In this document: piece after piece, positions 14,523-23,017 of the stretch
How the letters are laid out: every line of letters starts with the position of its first letter
Position numbering within the stretch: position 1 is the first letter of the stretch
Source: an uncultured Pseudobutyrivibrio sp.
Lineage (GTDB): Bacteria; Bacillota; Clostridia; Lachnospirales; Lachnospiraceae
Direction of reading: 5' to 3'
Assembly: GCA_902775195.1 (NCBI GenBank)
Contig: CACYLQ010000070.1
Coordinates: forward strand, 1 to 32,940
DNA: 32,940 nt
The notes under the pieces: generated by a model
The model's input: only the letters and a program-made list of their open reading frames with translations
Told to the model about the DNA's origin: nothing
The model's database searches: none
Made by a program: the position numbers and the translations under genes

Positions 14523-16703
14523 TTATTCTTCTGAATCTTCTTCAGTTTCTTCTATTTCTGGCTCCTCTTCAACGTAATTAGGGTCATATACCTTAAACTC
14601 GTTAGACTCCCTAAATACCGTATTAGAGCTTCCCATTTGGCATACCTTAATGGTGTCGCCGTTTGTTACATCTGTACTGTTTATTGACAATACCTGGCCG
14701 CTTTCGTATTTAGTCGGCACTTGTTCGCCATTAACAAATACTTTAGACCATTTGGTGAATTCATCACCGTATATGTGCAGCCTTCCGTTAAAGAAGTATG
14801 CGCTATCTACTGTTACTTCATTAACACCCATAACTATATCTGATGGAGTGTATTTTGTGCCATCTTCATATACGTATCTATCTCCGTAGAGGATATCGTA
14901 CTGAAGCATCTTAAGTGGGTTCATATAATCGCTTGTGCCGTATTTCTTACCCTCAGCCATAGATGTCTGGTGGTAAGCATTGATATTACCGTTGTGAATA
15001 TCAAGTCTGTTTAAGAACTCTGATACAAGCTGATATGAAGCTAAATCTTCATCAATCTTTTCCATTCCAAAGTTGTTCCATGTGAAATACTTTGTCTTGT
15101 AAAGATCTCCTGTGGCTACCTCGCTGTCTGTAAGACCCATAGTTGGAAGGTGGTCACCAAACATGATAACAAGTGTATCTTCGCCTCTTGCATCAAGGGC
15201 TTCGATATAATTCTTAACAAAATCATCTACGTTGTAGATTCTGTTGATGTAGTAGCTCCAAGCGTTCTGCTCTTCCTCTGTCTTACCGTGAGCAATTACC
15301 TTGATAGCTGGATCTTCCTCAACTGGGTAAGTTGGATAAGCACCGTGGCCTTCTACTGTGATTGTGTAAACAAAATCAGGGTTATCATCTACATCCATGG
15401 CATCTGTTGTGGCATCAATAAGGATGTCATCTGTTGGCCAGTTGCCAAGTGGTGTGTAATCTGTAATATCAAGCAATTCCTTTGATGTAAAGCTGTCAAA
15501 GCCCATCATAGAAAAAGCATTAGCTCTTGAATAGAAGTTACCACCATTGTTGTGAACTACGTGAGTGCTGTAGCCATTGTCGTGAAGAACATCAGCATAG
15601 CTTTCGCAGTCTGTTTCCTTGATGATAGTCTTCTGTGGGTATTCGCCTGGGCCAAAGAAGCTACAGCTCATACCAGTAAGTACTTCGAATTCGGAGTTAC
15701 ATGTACCAGCACCTACAACAGGTACGATACAGTGTCCTGTAGAGTAGTTCTTCTCCAATGAATGGATGAATGGGATTGGGTCCTCGCTAGTCTCTAGGAA
15801 TTCCGATTCTGAAACATCATAGAAGGATTCAAGCAGGATAACAACAATATTAGGCTTTGTTGCGTCATCTGATGGAATCTCTAGGGTGTTAACATAAGAA
15901 GCATCCTTTTCAAGGATATCATCTATCTTGTTTCTAGAATAACCAAATGGTCTGTTCATACCTCTATCAAGTACTGAGGTTGAAAAGCCATACAAATAAC
16001 CGTAATCCAAATATCCCTGAGCAAGATTACCGAAGTAAGAAGTCATGATACCTGACTGTCTAAGCAATATTGTTGATGGATAAAGTGAAACCCAAAGCGC
16101 TACAACAAGTATAATTCGCTGCCATAATGGCTTTGCATCTGTTTTCTTAGGACCTTTGATAAGGTAAGTTACCATTATTATGATGTAAATAACAAGGGCG
16201 ATTACCGCTATCATGGCTTCCTGCGCAGAGAAGTAGTTTGAATCCTGCATAGTAAGAAGGTCGCCAATCATGTAAAGGTCTGTGTAGCCGAATGGTGATA
16301 CACGGTTCAACAAAATAATGCAGTTTATAATACCAAGTATTATAAAGAACATACTGATGAATACTCGCCACCAGCCACGTCTCTTGCTTAAGAAAACAAT
16401 GGACAGCGCTACAAATACGCAATATGAGTTAAATAAATATGGACCTGTGTGGTCTACCACAAAGCCCCACGCTGCAAAAAATGAATGTCTAGACATCCAC
16501 TCCATTGCAAATACGATAATTAACGCAAGTGGTATATGCATAAAAAAGGCGTAATCCTTCCAGAGCATCATCCATGTCTTATGGAATTTGCTAGTAAGAT
16601 AGCCCTGTACCAGTTTAGAATTACCAAATTTAACAAAAGGCTTTTTAATGATGCTCCCCACGTGGCCTAAGCCTGTTTTGATCTTGGAAAATAATTTTTT
16701 CAT
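14523..16703 (-). CDS. LTA synthase-family phosphoglycerol transferase
   Basis: A 726-residue membrane sulfatase-fold enzyme. About five N-terminal TM helices (roughly 51-70, 84-106, 111-133, 160-182, 196-215) precede the extracellular catalytic domain. Metal and catalytic residues align with Staphylococcus LtaS: Glu292 in LLESFYD, the nucleophile Thr334 in GAGTCNSEFEVLTG, and Asp517-His518 in FGDHLP. EGHG (451-454) supplies further His residues. The family polymerises glycerol phosphate from phosphatidylglycerol onto lipid anchors or glycans. Odd features are a C-terminal extension with an Ig/TIG-like beta domain (about 625-700) and a very acidic tail, not usual in LtaS. The start has GGAGG 4 bases upstream. 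It appears to be a single-gene transcript. Confidence 0.92.
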   Translation of the reverse strand: MKKLFSKIKTGLGHVGSIIKKPFVKFGNSKLVQGYLTSKFHKTWMMLWKDYAFFMHIPLALIIVFAMEWMSRHSFFAAWGFVVDHTGPYLFNSYCVFVALSIVFLSKRRGWWRVFISMFFIILGIINCIILLNRVSPFGYTDLYMIGDLLTMQDSNYFSAQEAMIAVIALVIYIIIMVTYLIKGPKKTDAKPLWQRIILVVALWVSLYPSTILLRQSGIMTSYFGNLAQGYLDYGYLYGFSTSVLDRGMNRPFGYSRNKIDDILEKDASYVNTLEIPSDDATKPNIVVILLESFYDVSESEFLETSEDPIPFIHSLEKNYSTGHCIVPVVGAGTCNSEFEVLTGMSCSFFGPGEYPQKTIIKETDCESYADVLHDNGYSTHVVHNNGGNFYSRANAFSMMGFDSFTSKELLDITDYTPLGNWPTDDILIDATTDAMDVDDNPDFVYTITVEGHGAYPTYPVEEDPAIKVIAHGKTEEEQNAWSYYINRIYNVDDFVKNYIEALDARGEDTLVIMFGDHLPTMGLTDSEVATGDLYKTKYFTWNNFGMEKIDEDLASYQLVSEFLNRLDIHNGNINAYHQTSMAEGKKYGTSDYMNPLKMLQYDILYGDRYVYEDGTKYTPSDIVMGVNEVTVDSAYFFNGRLHIYGDEFTKWSKVFVNGEQVPTKYESGQVLSINSTDVTNGDTIKVCQMGSSNTVFRESNEFKVYDPNYVEEEPEIEETEEDSEE

Positions 16704-16833
16704 GAATCCTCCGTAAAACCTAAGACAGTATGAAAAAATAGTGTTACAATAAAATTTACTCCGATTTAATATTAATCGAAAGTCTAACGGATTATAACAC
16801 TTTATTTTTTATTAAGCAAGAAAGCGAGATTAT

Positions 16834-19383
16834 ATGAAATTACAGTTCTATAAAAAAGGCATTCCAACCCAAATTATTAAACGTGCGGGCATTTTACTTG
16901 CCATTTTTGTTTGTGCCGTAATCTTCTTTGAAATAGTAACAAACATTTCTGAAACCAAGGAAGTAACTAAGCTGGCATCCCCTACACTGCCTGTAGTCTA
17001 TGTAAACTATCTTAATGATGCATCCACAGAATTACACGGCTATGTTCAAAAAATGGACCCAGCCTACATGCGAGACGCCATCATTCCACTGGATTCAAAA
17101 CGGACAGTTTCTTTATCTATAGATGCTAAGAAATACAATATCGACAATGTATCCTACGAAATTCGTTCTTTGGATACACATCGAAATATTTCTAACAACG
17201 ATTTGGATTTTGCGAATAATGACGGTGTCATCTCAGCTAGCTTCCAGGCCGGTAACCTTATTGAAAAGAACGAAGAATATCTTCTGATTATCACCCTGAC
17301 TAGCAAGGATAAGGAAATCTATTATTACACCCGTATCATGCAGCCTGATGGATGTCACGAAGAAGAGCTCCTTGATTTCGCCCAGTATTTCCACAATACA
17401 GCCCTTTCAGAGGACGCTACAGACCTTTCCTCATACATTGAGCCAAAATCCACAGAAAGCAATGATTTGAGCCATGTAGACATCAATTCAAATCTATCAC
17501 AGGTAGCCTATGGCACATTTGATGGAACTCAGGTTGGTGATTGCAACGTAACCCTTACTGATATCACTACCAACTATGTTAGCCTTACACTTTCTTATCT
17601 TTTAACTAGAGATAATCATGGACAGGCTGAATATTACACCTGCTTTGAGGATTACCGAATCCGCTACACCGCCGATAGAATCTATCTTCTTTCTTATGAT
17701 AGAAACATGAATCAGATTCTTGATGCCGCTTCAGTGGCCTACGACGGAAATATCCTTAACATCGGTATTACTAATTCCGATTTGCAGTATTTATCAAACG
17801 AAACTGGAACCATCGTTTCCTTTGTACAAAACGGTTCCCTTTACGAATACAATCAGACTGACCGCAAGCTTAAGCAGATATTTAGCTTTGTGGATGATGC
17901 ATCTGATTCCCGTTCAATCTACGACCAGCACCAGATTCTTCTATTAAATATAGATGAAAGTGGTACCATGGACTACGTTGTTTACGGCTACATGAATTCA
18001 GGCAGCCACGAAGGCGAATGCGGAATCAACCTTTTCCACTACGATGCTATCGAGGATACATCTACAGAGCAGGTATTTATTACATCTACAAGCTCTTATC
18101 AGATTTTGAACGCTAACTTCTCTGAGCTTTTGTATGAAACCGCCAACAACGATTTCTACATTATGGTAAACGGTACGCTGGTTTATATGTCACTGAACGA
18201 GCTTACCACTAAAGAGCTTATGACTGGTCTTGACGATGCTCAGTACGCAGTTTCAAGCTCACGTAGATACCTGGCCTGGATGGATGAGGAAAACATGGCA
18301 TCTACCATCCACATCATGGATTTGGAAACTGGCAATTCCTTTGATATTAACGCATCAAAGGACCAGCTGCTTAGACCACTTGAATTCCTTGATGACGATT
18401 TAATCTACGGAACAATCAATAAGAACGATATCACCACTGACGGTGCTGGTTCTACTATATATCCTATGTACAAGGTTACTATTTCTGATATCTCACAGGG
18501 AAGCAACCGTGAGCTTATGAATTACCAGAAGAAGGGATATTACATCACCGATACTTCTATTGATTCCTACACAATCTATTTGGACCGAATCCAGATTGGT
18601 GAAGATGGAATCATTACAGCTGCCGAAGGAGACACCATCAAAAACAGTGCTGGTGAACAGAACAAGGCAGTTGATATATCACTTGCTACAGATGATATTA
18701 AACAACAGATTGTCACTCTTACCATGACTCCTCTTGAGGAGGATGAGAAGCTTGGCAATGTAAAATACGACATTACAGGCTTGGTACTTGCAGATACAGC
18801 CCGAAACGTTTCTGTATCATCTGCTACCAGCTCAACACAGTACTATGTATATGTTGGTAATAAGGTGGCTCTTGCTACTGACGATTTGCTTTCCGCTATC
18901 ACACTTGCTGATGAGGAAATGGGTATCGTACTTGATAACACACCAAAATATATATGGAAGCGCGGCAGAAAATCCTACCAGAATTCCATTACAGGAATTG
19001 CTGTTGGTTCTTCAGATTCCGATGCTTCAGCATCTGCAAAGGCATTGTCCGCTATGCTTGTTCAGGCAGGGGAAAATGTGCAGGTACATACACTGTTAGA
19101 ATCAGGCGAAACGCCTATTTCAATCCTTAGAAAGACTCTTAAGGACTACGACATTCTTGATTTAACTGGTACAAGCTTAACTCAGGTGCTTTACTACGTC
19201 AGCCAGGGCGTGCCTGTATATGCATACACTGGCGAGGACACTGCGGTACTCATCGTAGGATATGATGCTTCAACTATCACCTACTTTGACCCACAGACTA
19301 GTGCCACATCAAAGATGGGCATTACCGAGGCCAACGAATACTTCGCGACCTTCGGAAACGTATTTGTATCTTATATCAAATAA
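16834..19383 (+). CDS. Membrane-anchored extracellular protein with degenerate C39-like domain
   Basis: An 849-residue protein with a basic N-terminus and one TM helix (about 18-35), so the bulk is outside the cell. The large middle part (about 60-700) is beta-rich with repeated Tyr/Asp strands (YLLSYDRNMNQIL, IHIMDLETGN), suggestive of a beta-propeller; this is not proven. The C-terminal ~130 residues resemble a papain-like C39 family domain: GVPVYAY then AVLIVGYD (804-811) and YFDP (817-820). However, no Cys sits where the nucleophile is expected (SSDSDASASAKALSAML), and the His before the VGYD strand is absent. It is therefore predicted to be inactive and to bind peptide or polymer. It is divergent from the LtaS-like gene with a 130-base shared intergenic region containing TATAAC at 16793-16798. 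Function unknown. Confidence 0.8.
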   Translation: MKLQFYKKGIPTQIIKRAGILLAIFVCAVIFFEIVTNISETKEVTKLASPTLPVVYVNYLNDASTELHGYVQKMDPAYMRDAIIPLDSKRTVSLSIDAKKYNIDNVSYEIRSLDTHRNISNNDLDFANNDGVISASFQAGNLIEKNEEYLLIITLTSKDKEIYYYTRIMQPDGCHEEELLDFAQYFHNTALSEDATDLSSYIEPKSTESNDLSHVDINSNLSQVAYGTFDGTQVGDCNVTLTDITTNYVSLTLSYLLTRDNHGQAEYYTCFEDYRIRYTADRIYLLSYDRNMNQILDAASVAYDGNILNIGITNSDLQYLSNETGTIVSFVQNGSLYEYNQTDRKLKQIFSFVDDASDSRSIYDQHQILLLNIDESGTMDYVVYGYMNSGSHEGECGINLFHYDAIEDTSTEQVFITSTSSYQILNANFSELLYETANNDFYIMVNGTLVYMSLNELTTKELMTGLDDAQYAVSSSRRYLAWMDEENMASTIHIMDLETGNSFDINASKDQLLRPLEFLDDDLIYGTINKNDITTDGAGSTIYPMYKVTISDISQGSNRELMNYQKKGYYITDTSIDSYTIYLDRIQIGEDGIITAAEGDTIKNSAGEQNKAVDISLATDDIKQQIVTLTMTPLEEDEKLGNVKYDITGLVLADTARNVSVSSATSSTQYYVYVGNKVALATDDLLSAITLADEEMGIVLDNTPKYIWKRGRKSYQNSITGIAVGSSDSDASASAKALSAMLVQAGENVQVHTLLESGETPISILRKTLKDYDILDLTGTSLTQVLYYVSQGVPVYAYTGEDTAVLIVGYDASTITYFDPQTSATSKMGITEANEYFATFGNVFVSYIK

Positions 19384-19402
19384 TTTAGTCCGCTGGTTAC
19401 GT

Positions 19403-20032
19403 CTACAGGCTATAGATAAATAATATTATTGCTACGTAATAAGTCGCGAGGTTCAGGTAATGGACCGCGCGCTTATTTTTTATGTGGCTGAAATGGTAGA
19501 AATATAAGTATAGGATTGTGAAGTCGCTGATAAGAAATAGTAATCCTGCGATTCCTATCTGCTGAATTCCGTTTAGGCCCGGCTTTTAAGGTCATGGTTG
19601 ATACGAAATAGCAATAGATAATGCATGGCACGAAAAGAGAGCCCATGTGCAGATGACACCACTTTCTCATTCCTACTAATATCAAACATGGTATAACTGG
19701 CAATATGTAAACCAGCACGCTTGTATGATCTGTTATACGGCACATGTAATTAAGAAATCCCACATGTCCTAGCATGAATGCGATAATTCCTATGGCCATA
19801 AACTGCTTTCTAAGATATGTGTTATACTATCGCCCACAAAACAGGCTAGAAGGGCCCACATCAACAGGCCTAGTCTTTCACTGTAATAGAAATTCAAGAA
19901 GAGAATCACTAAAAAGGAGGCACTACAGACCACCTTTAAAGGGACGTAGTACCTCCTTGAATATCTATTATCACATACAGCAAATAATGCAATTATTAGT
20001 GCTACATAAATAATAGTTTCTAGTATAATCAT
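19403..20032 (-). pseudogene. YhhN-family membrane protein, frameshifted twice
   Basis: Three frame segments join into one YhhN/lysoplasmalogenase-like protein of about 209 residues. The first (from ATG at 20032, with GGGTG upstream) runs to LLMWALLACFVGDSI. The second, joined near 19825-19835, reads NTYLRKQFMAIGIIAFMLGH through FVSTMTLKAG. The third, joined near 19577-19583 at a GGG run, reads GLNGIQQIGIAGLLFLISDF and ends NLATYYVAIILFIYSL, stop at 19403-19405. Many TM helices and the GDS, GxxxFxxxH, SDF and TYYxA positions fit the family. A one-base loss at the first site and a one-base gain at the second would explain it. It is 12 bases after the sortase substrate gene, so it is third in that operon. 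Confidence 0.82.
19438..19477 (+). terminator. Possible terminator of the 16834-19383 gene
   Basis: AATAAG-T-CGCG (19438-19448) can pair with CGCG-CG-CTTATT (19466-19477), with bulges, followed by a T-rich run. It overlaps the end of the convergent yhhN-like gene. Moderate to weak support. Confidence 0.35.
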
Positions 20033-20044
20033 TTTTTCACCCGA

Positions 20045-21664
20045 CTATTCGTCGTCATCCTCCCCAGCTACTATGGCTTCTAGCTTTCTTTGGTTACCAA
20101 ATAAGATGGCACCAGCACCTAGAAGGAAAATAGCTATGCAAAGTAAATATTTGTCATCAAATCCATCTGCTGTCTTAGGTGTTGTATCCTTGGTATGACC
20201 AGTAGATATAGAACCATCGCTACTTACTTTGTAAGTAACTGTGGTTGTAGTCTTACCCTCTGTTACCTTTAAACCTGTCTCTGCGTAGCCATCCACATAT
20301 TCAAATCTTACTACGTGGTCGCCAATAGAGAATAGCTTTACAAAACCGCCTGTAAATGTAAGGATTGTAGAACCTGATTCCAATGTATATCTACTTGGGT
20401 CTATTCTTACCTTATCAACAAAGATACCTGTAAGCTTACTTAACTCACCATTACATGTAATCTTTACAGGGCCATTTTCTCTTGTTATTGTCTGATTTGC
20501 ACCATTTGTAACCTGGTAAATACCCTTTAATCCAGCATTGATATTGCTACTTACTGGCTTAGCAGCTGATGATCCAGAGCTGCTTGAAGATCCGCCAGAT
20601 GAACCGCCACCTGATGGAGCCGGTGTAGAACCGTTAGCCTTATATTTAAAGGTTACAGTCTGACCAGTTTTATCTGCTGTTACTGTATATTCGCTTCCTT
20701 CGAAAAGGGTATAGCCTGAAACAACTAATGGCTTAATAATGTCATTTTCTTTGTAATGTCTACTTCTATCTTTATTGGCACTAACCTTTGTCTTTCCAGT
20801 TGAATCATAATATTCGTCAGTAACATCCACTAATGGGTCTTCTTCAGTAGCTGAAGGTGAATAGGTAAATGTTTTATTCTGTATTGCTTCTGAAGTTACA
20901 ACATAGCTTTCTGGATAAACCTCATATCCTGTTCGAGGAGTGGGTACATAAGTAGAACCTACTTTAAGGGAATATGGTGTTGTCACATCCTCAAAGCTAC
21001 TGTCACTTGCTGTTTCAGTAACATTTACAATTACTGTAGTATCCGGTGTAGGATCTACAGGTGTAATATCTGATTCTGAATAAAAAATACTAATCTTTCT
21101 GGAAGCTGTTACTCTGTTAAGGAAAAACTGCGATACTCCTGAGCTGGATTTTTCTGCGGAGCCGTAGCAATATACAACTGTTCCACTGGCTGGCCAGTCA
21201 TTACTTTGTGCACCAAAATTTGAATAAGTAATCTGGTCACCACCGCCAGCAAATGTAATTGTATTAACATTACTATTGCTAAAGGCATCTGTTCTAATTT
21301 TGGTAACTGTAGATGGCACTGTGAAGCTTTCCCCTACGCCAGCAGGTACCTTTATAAGCTCTGTTCCATCTGCGCTATATGATGCCTCAGTGTCATCATC
21401 TGATGGATTGGTAGAGGCCAAAGATGTTCCCAACATCATTCTAACATTTCCGCCCTCTGCTTCAGCAGGCTCAGTTTCAACCACTTCCTGTTCCTGATTT
21501 TCAGTATTTTCTTCTGTGGATTCATCGATTTGTTCTTCTGTGATGATTTCTTCCTTATCATCAGCCTCAGACGTAGAACTGCCAAAGAAGGTAACGCCCG
21601 TAAGAATAATAGATGCGCTAATTAGGATACATCCTGTCTTTTTTAAAAATCCCTTTTTCACCAT
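20045..21664 (-). CDS. Sortase-anchored surface protein (TPKTADG signal)
   Basis: Start set at the ATG at 21664 (MVKKGFLKKTGCILISASI), with AAGGGTG upstream; the TTG at 21685 would include it. The 539-residue product has a signal peptide, an acidic low-complexity region, a short BspA/leucine-rich-like segment (IRTDAFSNSNVNTITF) and one or more MucBP-like units (YYDSTGKTKVSANKDRSRHY, GQTVTFKYKA). A Gly/Ser linker (GGGSSGGSSSSSGSSA) follows, then a beta domain. The C-terminus is a cell-wall sorting signal: TPKTADG (about 495-501), a hydrophobic helix, then a basic NQRK and an acidic tail. Class B sortases of Clostridia use (S/P/N)PxTG-like signals, so the gene 41 bases upstream is its likely enzyme. 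The Ala in place of Gly is notable. Confidence 0.88.
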   Translation of the reverse strand: MVKKGFLKKTGCILISASIILTGVTFFGSSTSEADDKEEIITEEQIDESTEENTENQEQEVVETEPAEAEGGNVRMMLGTSLASTNPSDDDTEASYSADGTELIKVPAGVGESFTVPSTVTKIRTDAFSNSNVNTITFAGGGDQITYSNFGAQSNDWPASGTVVYCYGSAEKSSSGVSQFFLNRVTASRKISIFYSESDITPVDPTPDTTVIVNVTETASDSSFEDVTTPYSLKVGSTYVPTPRTGYEVYPESYVVTSEAIQNKTFTYSPSATEEDPLVDVTDEYYDSTGKTKVSANKDRSRHYKENDIIKPLVVSGYTLFEGSEYTVTADKTGQTVTFKYKANGSTPAPSGGGSSGGSSSSSGSSAAKPVSSNINAGLKGIYQVTNGANQTITRENGPVKITCNGELSKLTGIFVDKVRIDPSRYTLESGSTILTFTGGFVKLFSIGDHVVRFEYVDGYAETGLKVTEGKTTTTVTYKVSSDGSISTGHTKDTTPKTADGFDDKYLLCIAIFLLGAGAILFGNQRKLEAIVAGEDDDE

Positions 21665-21705
21665 AGCTTTCACCCTTAACCCCAAGTTTATAGACTCTAG
21701 TGTTG

Positions 21706-22884
21706 TTATTTGACTCTCTTGGCCACAACAAACATTCGTCCATCCTCGGTGTAAGAATTGCAGGTGCTGAGAGTCAATATTTTGTCAGTCGCGCTGATAT
21801 CAATTGTCTCGTCATAAACTGATAAACTTTGGATAGCATTTAAAAACTCCTGGAGCTCGCTGCCTGTTACTGCGTTGATGAAATCGTAGTATTTGTAGTT
21901 TTCATCGTCATCATAGCCTACCGCCGATAAGCCCACTCCTACAATTTCGTACTCTTGCTCCTCATAAAGAGTCTTAAAGATTATCGTTTTATGCGACTGA
22001 TAATAATCCTGTTTCAAGTAACGCTTCAAACCACCAAACATGGTTCCAGAACGCATATTGTGTCCATAAATGATGGTGTTTGTAGTAGGATTTACTATGT
22101 CACAACGATAATCGACGAATAAAGTACCTGCGGTACTTTCATCTCCATAGAAATCCCTTCTCAAATAGTATTCTGGGTCGCTTATTGTCTGCATTACTGG
22201 ATAGTTGATATCTGTGCCTACCACCTCTAAAATGCCTACCAAATCTGGATTGTCGGCATATAAGCCAGCTAATTCTGGAAGGATTTCTCTATCCTCAGGT
22301 GCGTAATCTGTATCCCATGGGCTAACGATTAAATCTTCAGTAATTTCATTAGCTTCAGATGAGTTACTAGACACATCTTCCCTATTTGAGTTCTCTACAG
22401 AATCTATATCGTCATTTTCATTTTCAATATTAGCGTTTTTTTGTGAATTATTAGTGTCCTGAGCGGACTTGACCTGTTCCTGGATTTTGGCGAGACGTCT
22501 AGTCTCCATTACCTCTTTTATTTCTACAGTGGCATAAACACCCACAAGTACTACGGCAACAGCTACAAATATGATACCTAGTCTCCTAGAGCTCTTTGCC
22601 TTTGTGGCTGCTTCTTCGATGATTTCTCTGTCGTCTAACAGACCTGCAGATTTGTTGGCAACAATATCTGCCACATGCTCTGTATACTGGGCGCCGATAG
22701 GGCTGTTGAAGGTGATAATTCCATCACGGATATCATTATAAAGGCGCAAAGCTACCTCTGGATCTTGGATATCAAGCTCCGCATTGATGCACTCTATTTT
22801 CTTTACGTCCTCTTGGGCTGCCCGATATTCATAGTGATTTTCAAATTCAAAACCGCCTATGATGAACCTTTTTTTCTCCGCCAT
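21706..22884 (-). CDS. srtB: Class B sortase with N-terminal cytoplasmic domain
   Basis: A 392-residue protein. Residues 1-100 form a soluble, charged domain of unknown function (FEFENHYEYRAAQEDVKKIE...RLYNDI), then a TM helix (102-120), an Asn/Glu/Ser-rich linker and the sortase domain (about 200-392). Catalytic residues are clear: His275 in IIYGHNM, Cys375 in LTLSTC and Arg383 in GRMFVVAKR. The helix after the Cys-proximal strand and the INYPVMQT/YYLRRDF blocks are of class B type. The enzyme cleaves sorting signals and attaches proteins to the wall. The downstream gene encodes a matching substrate. The promoter at 22907-22935 precedes it. The extra N-terminal domain is unusual; ordinary SrtB starts near the TM helix. 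Confidence 0.95.
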   Translation of the reverse strand: MAEKKRFIIGGFEFENHYEYRAAQEDVKKIECINAELDIQDPEVALRLYNDIRDGIITFNSPIGAQYTEHVADIVANKSAGLLDDREIIEEAATKAKSSRRLGIIFVAVAVVLVGVYATVEIKEVMETRRLAKIQEQVKSAQDTNNSQKNANIENENDDIDSVENSNREDVSSNSSEANEITEDLIVSPWDTDYAPEDREILPELAGLYADNPDLVGILEVVGTDINYPVMQTISDPEYYLRRDFYGDESTAGTLFVDYRCDIVNPTTNTIIYGHNMRSGTMFGGLKRYLKQDYYQSHKTIIFKTLYEEQEYEIVGVGLSAVGYDDDENYKYYDFINAVTGSELQEFLNAIQSLSVYDETIDISATDKILTLSTCNSYTEDGRMFVVAKRVK

Positions 22885-22906
22885 ACACTTTTACCTTCTA
22901 CATAAA

Positions 22907-22935
22907 ATTCTACCCAAAAGTATATATTTCAGCAA
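22907..22935 (-). promoter_or_regulatory. Predicted promoter of the sortase operon
   Basis: Minus strand TTGCTG (22930-22935), 17-base spacer, TAGAAT (22907-22912, 5 of 6 matches). It lies 22 bases before the sortase ATG and after the terminator of the giant gene. Confidence 0.5.
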
Positions 22936-22970
22936 TTATTTTTATTAGAAAATATTGTGAACAAAATAAA

Positions 22971-23002
22971 GGAGGCTAAAAGCCCTAAAGCTCTTAGCCT
23001 CC
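22971..23002 (-). terminator. Rho-independent terminator after the giant surface-protein gene
   Basis: GGAGGCTAA (22971-22979) pairs with TTAGCCTCC (22994-23002). The stem extends by AGC/GCT after one mismatch, leaving a 6-base loop. On the minus strand TTTATTTTGTT follows. It lies 15 bases after the stop at 23018. Confidence 0.88.
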
Positions 23003-23017
23003 ATCTTAATAATTCCG

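Noticed and set aside
14523-19383. Mobile element or prophage
   Set aside because: No integrase, transposase, inverted repeats or att-like duplications were seen here or elsewhere in the window.
19473-20032. Two separate small membrane-protein genes
   Set aside because: Their products join, with a third frame segment, into one YhhN-like protein; the second has no ribosome site and its C-terminal tail (KRNSADRNRRIT...) is out-of-frame nonsense.
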